Shown in pieces: positions 1 through 5,357 of a stretch of DNA of 8,018 bases. Origin of the DNA: an uncultured Faecalibacterium sp. (GTDB lineage Bacteria > Bacillota > Clostridia > Oscillospirales > Ruminococcaceae); NCBI GenBank assembly GCA_902463235.1, contig CABQER010000041.1:1-8018 (forward strand). Reading direction: 5' to 3'. Position numbers and translations under genes: made by a program. Below the pieces are notes generated by a model that did not search any database, had not been told where the DNA came from, and saw only the letters and a list, made by a program, of their open reading frames with translations. Position 1 is the first letter of the stretch. Each line of letters opens with the position of its first letter.

Positions 1-258
1 GAGAACGACAAGCTCACCGTTGCCCGCGCCCGCAAGCTGCAGAAGTTCCTCTCCCAGCCCTTTGCTGTGGCCGAGAACTTTACCGGCCTGAAGGGCAAGT
101 ATGTGCCGCTGCAGGATACCGTGCGCGGCTTTGCCGCCATTGTGGACGGCGAGGCCGATGATCTGCCGGAGTGGGCTTTCTTCAACGTTGGTACGCTGGA
201 AGATGCCCGCCAGAAGGCAGCGGAAAAGCTGGCTGAGGAAAAGGGCGGTGCCGTCTGA
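1..258 (+). CDS. atpD: ATP synthase F1 subunit beta, C-terminal end (partial)
   Basis: The window opens inside this gene; 85 residues and a TGA stop are visible in frame 1. The fragment is the C-terminal helical domain of the F1 beta subunit, the catalytic subunit that makes or hydrolyses ATP at the inner face of the membrane. It is recognised from the run ARARKLQKFLSQPF, then AVAENFTG and GKYVPL, which are standard near the end of bacterial AtpD, followed by the usual acidic stretch ending LPEWAFFNVG. The nucleotide-binding motifs lie upstream of the window. The stop overlaps the next start codon by one base (TGATG), and the neighbour is atpC, the normal atpD-atpC order. The C-terminal tail is rich in Ala, Lys and Glu. 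The identification is secure; only the 5' part is missing. Confidence 0.96.
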   Translation, partial: ENDKLTVARARKLQKFLSQPFAVAENFTGLKGKYVPLQDTVRGFAAIVDGEADDLPEWAFFNVGTLEDARQKAAEKLAEEKGGAV

Positions 259-665
259 TGAACAAGTTCATGCTGAACATCACTGCGTCCAGCGGTGAGT
301 ACTATCAGGGCGATTGCGAAGACCTTGTGCTGCCCATCAGCGATGGCGTGTACGGCATACAGGCCGGACACAGCCCGGTGCTGGTGGCCATCCACATGGG
401 CATCCTGCACTTTGAGGTGAACGGTGAAAGCCAGGACATCCTGGTAGGCGATGGCATTGCCGAGGTGACGCCTGCCTACGTGATGGTGCTGGTGGACAGC
501 GCCGAGCGTCCGGAGGATATCGACAAGAACCGTGCCGAGGCTGCCCGCATCCGTGCCGAGGAGCGTTTGCAGCATCAGCAGAGCATGCATGAATATTATC
601 AGAGCAAGATCGCGCTCGACCGTGCGATGCAGCGCCTGCAGGCCGCTGCAAAGTACCGGCGCTGA
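258..665 (+). CDS. atpC: ATP synthase F1 subunit epsilon
   Basis: This encodes 135 residues, normal length for AtpC, the small rotor-stalk subunit that links gamma to the c-ring and inhibits ATP hydrolysis. The N-terminal part (about residues 1-85) has the beta-sandwich pattern, with FMLNITASSGEYYQGD, the diagnostic VYGIQAGHSPVLVAI segment and VGDGIAEVTPAYVMVLVDSAE. Residues about 87-135 form the charged, alanine-rich helical hairpin. The start is the ATG that overlaps the atpD stop by one base, with a purine-rich GAGGAAAAGGG stretch upstream inside atpD, so the two are translationally coupled. It is the last gene of the atp operon; a strong terminator follows 31 bp after the stop. Confidence 0.96.
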   Translation: MNKFMLNITASSGEYYQGDCEDLVLPISDGVYGIQAGHSPVLVAIHMGILHFEVNGESQDILVGDGIAEVTPAYVMVLVDSAERPEDIDKNRAEAARIRAEERLQHQQSMHEYYQSKIALDRAMQRLQAAAKYRR

Positions 666-696
666 GAATGAGCCGCATCTGCCAGGACCAGATCTG

Positions 697-748
697 AAAA
701 AAGAGCATCATTTGTATCCGGTGAGGGTGCAAAGTGATGCTCTTTTTT
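697..748 (+). terminator. Rho-independent terminator of the atp operon
   Basis: AAAAAAGAGCATCA (697-710) pairs perfectly with TGATGCTCTTTTTT (735-748). The stem can extend inward through TTTG/CAAA with a bulged G, and it ends in a six-T run. It lies 31 bp after the atpC stop and just before the next promoter, so it ends the ATP synthase operon. The A-run on the left arm gives it some potential on the other strand, but no minus-strand gene ends here. Confidence 0.9.
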
Positions 749-759
749 GTTTCAGGCTG

Positions 760-788
760 TTCCATGGAACGCAGCTTTCGTGTATAAT
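760..788 (+). promoter_or_regulatory. Sigma-A promoter of the TIM-barrel gene
   Basis: A perfect -10 box TATAAT is at 783-788, with a weak -35 candidate TTCCAT (760-765) 17 bp upstream. It sits directly after the atp terminator and about 50 bp before the start codon at 837. A short GC-rich hairpin (CCCGC 803-807 / GCGGG 815-819) lies in the predicted leader just before the ribosome-binding site. Confidence 0.65.
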
Positions 789-836
789 AAAGTCAATGCA
801 ACCCCGCGTGTTGTGCGGGAAAGGAGGAGGTTTTCC

Positions 837-1685
837 ATGATCCAATTCGGCCTGCGTCTGCATGACGCGGAAAAGCTGCCCGTTGAACAGGTGCTGCCGC
901 TGGTGCGCCAGAAAGGCTTTACCTGCGCCCATGTGGCTCTGAGCAAATCCTTCAAGGAGCTGCCCTGCACCCCCAGCGCCCTGACCCCCGGCTATGCGCT
1001 GTATCTGCGGCATCTGTTTGAGAAAAACGGCATCGACATTGCCGTGCTGGGCAACTACCTGAACCTTGCCCACCCGGATGCGGATGCCCTGCACGCCATT
1101 CAGGAAAAATACTATGCGCACATCCGCTTTGCAAGCCTGCTGGGCTGCGGCATGGTGGGCACCGAGACCGGTGCGCCCAACGCGGAGTACAAATTCTGTC
1201 CGGAGTGCCGCAGCGATGCCGCACTTTCCACCTTTATCAAGAACTTCAAGCCGGTGGTGCGCTGTGCCGAGCAGTACGGCGTGACCATTGCCATTGAGCC
1301 GGTGGTCAAGCACATCGTGTACGATGCCAGACGCGCCCGCACCGTGCTGGATGAGATCGGCAGCCCGAACCTGCAGATCCTGTTCGACCCCGTCAACCTG
1401 CTGAACATGGAAAATGTGGACCGCCGCGAGGAAGTGTTCGCCGAGGCCATCGAGCTTCTGGGGAAGGATATCGCCATGATCCACTTCAAGGATTTCCTGC
1501 GCAAGGATGCGGGCGGCCAGCTGGCTGCTACGGGTGCAGGGCAGGGAGGCATGGAGGACTACCGCACCATCCTGCGCTTTGCAAAGCAGGAAAAGCCCTA
1601 TCTCTTTGCAACGCTGGAGAACACCACCCCGGAAAACGCGGTGGAATGCCTGAACTACCTGAAAAAGCAGTACGACGAGTGCTGA
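837..1685 (+). CDS. Sugar phosphate isomerase/epimerase family protein (xylose-isomerase-like TIM barrel)
   Basis: This encodes 282 residues, typical for the xylose-isomerase-like TIM-barrel (AP endonuclease family 2) superfamily, whose members isomerise or epimerise sugars and related polyols with a divalent metal. The metal ligands expected in this fold are visible at barrel strand ends: Glu154 (IAIEP), Asp184 (ILFDP), His216 (IHFKDF) and Glu261 (TLEN). The N-terminal strand IQFGLRLHD and the GNYLN segment (72-76) also fit. A CPEC pair at 121-124 sits in a loop and could be structural or bind metal. The ATG at 837 was chosen because AAGGAGGAGG (821-830) precedes it at good spacing; an in-frame ATG at 747 lies in the upstream terminator and before the promoter. 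The gene is monocistronic, cytoplasmic by appearance, and has no pathway neighbour to suggest its substrate. Confidence 0.87.
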   Translation: MIQFGLRLHDAEKLPVEQVLPLVRQKGFTCAHVALSKSFKELPCTPSALTPGYALYLRHLFEKNGIDIAVLGNYLNLAHPDADALHAIQEKYYAHIRFASLLGCGMVGTETGAPNAEYKFCPECRSDAALSTFIKNFKPVVRCAEQYGVTIAIEPVVKHIVYDARRARTVLDEIGSPNLQILFDPVNLLNMENVDRREEVFAEAIELLGKDIAMIHFKDFLRKDAGGQLAATGAGQGGMEDYRTILRFAKQEKPYLFATLENTTPENAVECLNYLKKQYDEC

Positions 1686-1700
1686 ACACTTTATAATAAG

Positions 1701-1751
1701 AAAAACATCTGCAAACTTTGCCCGGAATGGGGCAGCTTGCAGATGTTTTTT
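1701..1751. terminator. Bidirectional terminator between convergent genes
   Basis: AAAAACATCTGCAA (1701-1714) pairs with TTGCAGATGTTTTT (1737-1750), with an inner TGCCC/GGGCA stem. On the plus strand it ends in six Ts and follows the TIM-barrel gene by 15 bp. On the minus strand the left arm supplies five Us, so it probably also stops the ABC operon that converges on it from 1847. About 95 bp (1752-1846) between this hairpin and the permease stop hold nothing else recognisable. Confidence 0.88.
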
Positions 1752-1846
1752 GTATCAGATGAAGTTTATGGTTCGGCCTTTTACAAATTGCAATTAAGAA
1801 GTAGTTTCGCTGAAAATGCCCAGAACGAAAGCGGAGGACATTAAGA

Positions 1847-2647
1847 TCATTCCAGATCCAGCTTATGCTCCATCAGCCAGCGGGTCAGCAGAAAGTATCC
1901 TGCGGCAAAGGCGATGCTGACCGCCAGCCCGAACAGGGTGGTGAACGCACTGGGCGCAGCAATGGAAACATCTACACCGCCAAGGGTGGGATCGGAAACA
2001 GCCTGCAGCATGTCGGCACTGCTGACACCGGAGCTCAGCCAGTTCTGCAGGAAGGACAGCAGGAAAAATGCCAGAATACCGGCCGGGACCATGTGCTTTT
2101 TGAACTGGTGGCCGATCATGCATGCGGCATAGATGCACAGGATGCTGGACACCAGTGCCACCAGCCCGTTCAGCGTTTCAAAGGCCAGCCAGAGCCACCC
2201 GGAGCTGCCGGTCATGCGGAAAATCTCCACCACTTTCTGCCACAGCTCCGGCAGCTGCTGCAGGGCCGCGCTGTTCAGAGACAGAGCCAGCAGCATCGCC
2301 GCAAAGGAGAAAATACCCACGATGCTGCTGCAAAGCATCCACACCACGCTGGAGATCAGCTTGGAAAGGATGAGCTGGCTTTCCGTCACCGGCAGGGTGT
2401 GCATCAGGTAGCCCTCGCGGCCCAGCAGATTGCGGGTGAAGCGGGTCACAATGGTCATCACAGACACCACTGCCACCGCGACGGCTACGACCATGTAGGC
2501 GAACAGCAGCAGAGATGCAAAGTCGTCCTTGGAAGAGCTGCGCAGGGAAAAGCCGCTCAGCACTGCCAGCGCAACAAGGGCCAGATACAGCCCGCCATAG
2601 GTGCGGCCGGTGGCCTTGAATTCATATTTTAACAGCTGTTTCAGCAT
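1847..2647 (-). CDS. ABC transporter permease (ABC-2-like membrane protein)
   Basis: This encodes 266 residues, a hydrophobic protein with about six membrane segments, roughly at 19-35, 45-67, 97-124, 158-180, 186-204 and 235-256. The start MLKQLLKYEFKATGR and the cytoplasmic motif GREGYLMHTLPVTESQLILSK (78-96) are typical of small ABC-2-type permeases found with GntR-controlled ATPases in Firmicutes. No soluble or catalytic domain is seen. Its ATG overlaps the ATPase stop by 7 bp, with GGGAGG as ribosome-binding site, so the two are coupled and almost certainly form one transporter. The substrate cannot be read from sequence. Relatives in ytr-type operons are linked to cell-envelope antibiotic stress, but that is family context, not evidence for this protein. 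Confidence 0.87.
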   Translation of the reverse strand: MLKQLLKYEFKATGRTYGGLYLALVALAVLSGFSLRSSSKDDFASLLLFAYMVVAVAVAVVSVMTIVTRFTRNLLGREGYLMHTLPVTESQLILSKLISSVVWMLCSSIVGIFSFAAMLLALSLNSAALQQLPELWQKVVEIFRMTGSSGWLWLAFETLNGLVALVSSILCIYAACMIGHQFKKHMVPAGILAFFLLSFLQNWLSSGVSSADMLQAVSDPTLGGVDVSIAAPSAFTTLFGLAVSIAFAAGYFLLTRWLMEHKLDLE

Positions 2648-3342
2648 TTGAATACCTCCCGGAAATATGCATCCACGCTCATGCCCTCGGTCTCGCGCAG
2701 CTCTTCGGCATTGCGGTGGGCGAAAACCCGGCCATCCTTCAAAAAGACGGCTTCGTCCAGAATTGGCTCGATATCGCCGATGAGGTGGGTGGATAGAATG
2801 ACGGTCGCATCCCGGCTGTAGTTGTTCAGGATGGTGCTCAGGATGTAGTCCCGGGCGGCAGGGTCCACGCCGCCAATGGGCTCATCCAGCAGGTAGAGCT
2901 TTGCGGCGCGGCTCATGGCCAGGATCAGCTGCACCTTTTCCTTGCTGCCCTTGGAGAGGGTCTTGAGCCGTGCCTTCGGTTCCAGTTCCAGCCGGGCCAG
3001 CATTTCGTTCGCCTTGGCGGGGTCAAAATCGGCATAGAATTCGCGGAACATTTCCACCAGCTGCTCCACACGCATCCAGTCCGGTAGCCAGTCGGCGTCC
3101 GGCAGATAGGACACGATGGCTTTGGTGTCCGGCCCGGGGGTCATGCCGGCGATCCGGATGCTGCCTGCACTGGGCTGCAGCAGACCGTTCGCCAGCTTGA
3201 TGAGGGTGGTCTTGCCGCTGCCGTTGGGGCCAAGCAGCCCCACGATGCGGCCAAAGCCGATGTGCAGATCTACATTTTCCAGTGCGGTCTTATCCTTCTG
3301 GTAGCACTTGGTCAGTGCTTCACAGCTCAAAAGCTCATTCAT
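2641..3342 (-). CDS. ABC transporter ATP-binding protein (YtrB-type)
   Basis: This encodes 233 residues, the size of a lone ABC ATPase domain, which powers the permease encoded next to it. Walker A is GPNGSGKT (38-45), Walker B is LYLLDEP (149-155) with catalytic Glu154, the D-loop is GGVD (157-160) and the switch His is His186 in LSTHL. The signature is the variant LSKGSKEK (129-136) instead of LSGGQ, and the Q-loop region reads YLPDADWLPDW (79-89) without an obvious Gln; both are often seen in the CcmA/YtrB-like group. The start at 3342 was chosen because AAAGGAGG precedes it and the ABC domain begins at once; longer in-frame starts run back into the regulator gene. It overlaps the GntR gene by 8 bp and the permease gene by 7 bp. 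Confidence 0.93.
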   Translation of the reverse strand: MNELLSCEALTKCYQKDKTALENVDLHIGFGRIVGLLGPNGSGKTTLIKLANGLLQPSAGSIRIAGMTPGPDTKAIVSYLPDADWLPDWMRVEQLVEMFREFYADFDPAKANEMLARLELEPKARLKTLSKGSKEKVQLILAMSRAAKLYLLDEPIGGVDPAARDYILSTILNNYSRDATVILSTHLIGDIEPILDEAVFLKDGRVFAHRNAEELRETEGMSVDAYFREVFKC

Positions 3343-3712
3343 TGCGGTCCTCCTTTGCGTCCCAGTGTTCCAAAAGCGCGGCTGCCTGTGCGGGACTGTA
3401 GCCGATGCCGCGCATCTTTTCCAGAAAATCCGACGCCAGCGTCCGGGCGGTGTCGGCACGAAGCTGTTCGATCAATGCAGTATCCTCCGTAACATAGCGG
3501 CCTGCGGTGCGTTCGGTGCGCACCAGACCTTCCGTCTCCAGCTGGGCAAGGGCCCGCTGCATCGTGTTCGGGTTCACCCCGGCGGCTGCGGCCAGATCAC
3601 GCACCGAATCCAGATGCCCGCCCGGCGGGTAGGTGCCGGCCAGGATCCGGGCCTTCAGCCGTTCCACAAGCTGTGCATAGATCGGGCGGCTGGCATCAAA
3701 CTGTTCGCCCAT
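3335..3712 (-). CDS. GntR family transcriptional regulator, YtrA subfamily
   Basis: This encodes 125 residues. The winged helix-turn-helix spans about residues 10-77, with the GntR pattern PIYAQLVERLKARILAGTY, then PGGHLDSVRDLAAAAGVNPNTM and ALAQLETEGLVRTERTAGRYV. The remaining 48 residues are a short helical tail, too small for the ligand-binding domains of FadR or HutC types; this is the YtrA layout. It is the first gene of the operon with an ABC ATPase and permease and probably represses it. The ATG at 3712 has AAGGAG upstream. Longer in-frame starts (to 3883) would add a Phe-rich translation of the AT-rich promoter region and were rejected. The effector is unknown. Confidence 0.92.
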   Translation of the reverse strand: MGEQFDASRPIYAQLVERLKARILAGTYPPGGHLDSVRDLAAAAGVNPNTMQRALAQLETEGLVRTERTAGRYVTEDTALIEQLRADTARTLASDFLEKMRGIGYSPAQAAALLEHWDAKEDRNE

Positions 3713-3733
3713 GGTATCATCTCCTTGTCTTGC

Positions 3734-3753
3734 TGTATTAAGCGCTTGATACA
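3734..3753. promoter_or_regulatory. Putative operator of the GntR-ABC operon
   Basis: TGTATTAAGCGCTTGATACA is a 20-bp near-perfect palindrome; only one base pair of the ten (T5/G16) is not symmetric. It begins immediately downstream of the -10 box of the minus-strand promoter, so a bound dimer would cover the transcription start. The position and the GntR gene as first gene of the operon make autoregulation the likely role. The AAGCGCTT core also resembles LacI-family sites, but the flanking TG/CA of a CcpA cre site are absent at the right distance. Confidence 0.7.
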
Positions 3754-3781
3754 ATAATACACGATTTGCTCTGTTTGTCAA
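3754..3781 (-). promoter_or_regulatory. Sigma-A promoter of the GntR-ABC operon
   Basis: Read on the minus strand, a perfect -35 box TTGACA (3781-3776) is followed after 16 bp by TATTAT (3759-3754). It lies about 40 bp upstream of the GntR start codon. The consensus -35 suggests a strong promoter that needs a repressor to keep it low. Confidence 0.82.
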
Positions 3782-3884
3782 GGGAAAAAAGAAAAAACAC
3801 CATAAAACTGTGGAAAATTGAAAAAAGTGCCCATAAAACACTGCACATTGATAAAAAATTACAATAAATTCAAACAATTTCACA

Positions 3885-3902
3885 TTGCAAAGCTTTTAAC
3901 AA
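3885..3902. promoter_or_regulatory. Rex-like (NADH/NAD+ sensor) operator
   Basis: TTGCAAAGCTTTTAACAA matches the established Rex consensus TTGTTAANNNNTTAACAA at 12 of 14 defined positions, with the right half perfect. It is extended outward to a 7-bp inverted repeat, CACATTG (3881-3887) and CAATGTG (3900-3906). It overlaps the -35 box and spacer of the promoter of the fucO-like dehydrogenase, so bound Rex would block RNA polymerase. Rex is known to control alcohol dehydrogenase genes in Firmicutes and is released when NADH rises. The assignment is from sequence match and context only. Confidence 0.72.
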
Positions 3903-3913
3903 TGTGCTATGCT
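3885..3913 (+). promoter_or_regulatory. Sigma-A promoter of the iron alcohol dehydrogenase gene
   Basis: The -35 box TTGCAA (3885-3890) and the -10 box TATGCT (3908-3913) are separated by 17 bp, and the -10 is extended by TG at 3905-3906. The leader to the ATG at 3973 is about 50 nt. AT-rich DNA without genes (3783-3884) separates this promoter from the divergent GntR promoter. Confidence 0.7.
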
Positions 3914-3972
3914 GAAAAACAGAGAGTTCCGCCCGGAAAGCGGCGGAAAAGAGATTTGGAGGAAAAATAACT

Positions 3973-5121
3973 ATGGCTGACCGCATCGTTCTGAATACCA
4001 TCTCCTACCATGGCCACGGTGCCATTGAGAACATCGTTCCCGAACTGACCGCCCGCGGCTACAAGAAGGCATTCGTCTGCTCCGACCCCGACCTGATCAA
4101 GTTCGGCGTCACCAAGAAGGTCACCGACCTGCTGGATGCTGCAAACTTTGCCTACGCTGTTTACAGCGAGATCAAGCCCAACCCCACCATCGCCAACGTG
4201 CAGGACGGCGTGGCTGCCTTCAAGGCCGCCGAGGCTGACTGCATCGTGACCATCGGCGGCGGCTCCTCCATGGATACCGCAAAGGCTATCGGCATCATCA
4301 TCAATAACCCCGAGTTTGCGGACGTCCGCTCTCTGGAAGGTGTTGCTCCCACCAAGAAGCACGCGGTGTTCACCATCGCTGTTCCCACCACCGCCGGCAC
4401 TGCTGCCGAGGTCACCATCAACTACGTCATCACCGATGTGGAGAAGAAGCGCAAGTTCGTCTGCGTGGATACCAACGATATCCCCGAGATCGCCGTGGTC
4501 GATCCCGATATGATGTCCTCCATGCCCAAGGGCCTGACCGCCGCCACCGGCATGGACGCTCTGACCCACGCCATCGAGGGCTACATCACCAAGGGTCACT
4601 GCGTCATCTCCGATATGTTCCATCTGGAAGCCATCAAGCTCATCAGCCAGAGCCTGCGCGGCGCAGTGCAGAACACTCCGGAAGGCCGCGAGGGCATGGC
4701 TCTGGGCCAGTACATCGCCGGCATGGGCTTCTCCAATGTGGGTCTGGGCATCGTCCACTCCATGGCACATGGTCTGTCCGCTCTGTACGACACCCCGCAC
4801 GGTGTGGCCTGCGCCATCCTGCTGCCGGTGGGTTTGGAGTACAACAAGAGCGTTGCCGGTGAGCGCTACCGCGCCGTGGGCAAGGCCATGGGCGTTGTGG
4901 GCATCGATGAGATGAACGATGTGGAAGCCGCCGATGCAACCATCGCCGCCGTCAAGCAGCTGAGCGCAGACGTGGGCATCCCCGCAAATCTGCACGGCAT
5001 CCTGAAGGAAGAGGATATCCAGTTCCTCGCCGAGTCCGCATTTGCAGACGCCTGCCGTCCCGGCAACCCCCGCGACACCAGCGTGGAGGAGATCGTGGAG
5101 CTGTATAAGAGCCAGCTGTGA
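3973..5121 (+). CDS. fucO: Iron-containing alcohol dehydrogenase, FucO-like (lactaldehyde reductase / L-1,2-propanediol oxidoreductase)
   Basis: This encodes 382 residues, the length of E. coli FucO, which interconverts L-lactaldehyde and L-1,2-propanediol with NAD(H). The likeness to FucO is high over long stretches, for example NNPEFADVRSLEG (111-123) and PTTAGTAAEVTINYVITD (138-155). The dinucleotide-binding motif GGGSSMD is at 95-101, and Asp38 matches the Asp that gives FucO its preference for NAD over NADP. All four iron ligands are present: Asp195, His199, His262 and His276. The start has GGAGG ten bases upstream. The gene stands alone, not in a fucose or rhamnose operon, and carries a Rex-like operator, so NADH re-oxidation with one or several small aldehydes is plausible. 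Codons are strongly biased to C-ending forms, suggesting high expression. The family is certain; the exact substrate is inferred. Confidence 0.92.
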   Translation: MADRIVLNTISYHGHGAIENIVPELTARGYKKAFVCSDPDLIKFGVTKKVTDLLDAANFAYAVYSEIKPNPTIANVQDGVAAFKAAEADCIVTIGGGSSMDTAKAIGIIINNPEFADVRSLEGVAPTKKHAVFTIAVPTTAGTAAEVTINYVITDVEKKRKFVCVDTNDIPEIAVVDPDMMSSMPKGLTAATGMDALTHAIEGYITKGHCVISDMFHLEAIKLISQSLRGAVQNTPEGREGMALGQYIAGMGFSNVGLGIVHSMAHGLSALYDTPHGVACAILLPVGLEYNKSVAGERYRAVGKAMGVVGIDEMNDVEAADATIAAVKQLSADVGIPANLHGILKEEDIQFLAESAFADACRPGNPRDTSVEEIVELYKSQL

Positions 5122-5153
5122 TTCCGCTCTGTAAATTCAAGCTGTAATTTTGA

Positions 5154-5187
5154 GCCCTGCTGTCCTTCGGGATGGCAGGGCCTTTTT
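5154..5187 (+). terminator. Rho-independent terminator of the fucO-like gene
   Basis: GCCCTGCTGTCC (5154-5165) pairs with GGATGGCAGGGC (5170-5181) across the very stable TTCG tetraloop. It is a 12-bp stem with two G-T wobbles and is followed by CTTTTT. It lies 32 bp after the stop codon. Confidence 0.92.
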
Positions 5188-5290
5188 CTAAGATGTATCT
5201 GAAAACAAAGCAACAGACTGGATCTTCGTCTTTTCAGAGATGCCCGGAGAGCCTGCCGCAACGCAGAGTGACAAAATTTCTGCACGGCTC

Positions 5291-5319
5291 TTGTACACAG
5301 CGCCCAAAACGGGTACAAT
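5291..5319 (+). promoter_or_regulatory. Sigma-A promoter of the CmpB-family gene
   Basis: TTGTAC (5291-5296), a 17-bp spacer and TACAAT (5314-5319) lie 38 bp upstream of the ATG at 5358. The -10 box matches consensus at five of six bases and the -35 keeps the TTG. The stretch 5188-5290 before it holds only an 8-bp inverted repeat (5198-5205 and 5231-5238). Confidence 0.72.
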
Positions 5320-5357
5320 CAATGCAGTAAGAAAAAACTGGAAGCGAAAGGAACCTT

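Noticed and set aside
708..1484. A 258-codon antisense frame over the TIM-barrel gene
   Set aside because: It has no ribosome-binding site and crosses the atp terminator and the TATAAT promoter. The sense frame carries the metal-ligand motifs.
1865..2632. A 255-codon plus-strand frame across the ABC permease gene
   Set aside because: The composition is Gln/His/Gly-rich with no motif. The minus strand encodes a coherent permease coupled to the ATPase gene.
3734..3753. CcpA catabolite-response (cre) site
   Set aside because: The AAGCGCTT core fits, but the conserved flanking TG and CA of a cre site are not at the right positions. Symmetry extends further and fits a local regulator better.
3713..3883. 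N-terminal extension of the GntR regulator
   Set aside because: The extra residues are a Phe/Tyr-rich translation of AT-rich DNA that contains the operon's own TTGACA promoter and palindrome. The ATG at 3712 has a good AAGGAG site.
3907..4995. A 362-codon open frame antisense to the fucO-like gene
   Set aside because: Its product is His/Gly/Asp-rich with no recognisable fold. It arises from the C-ending codon bias of the sense gene, and it has no ribosome-binding site.
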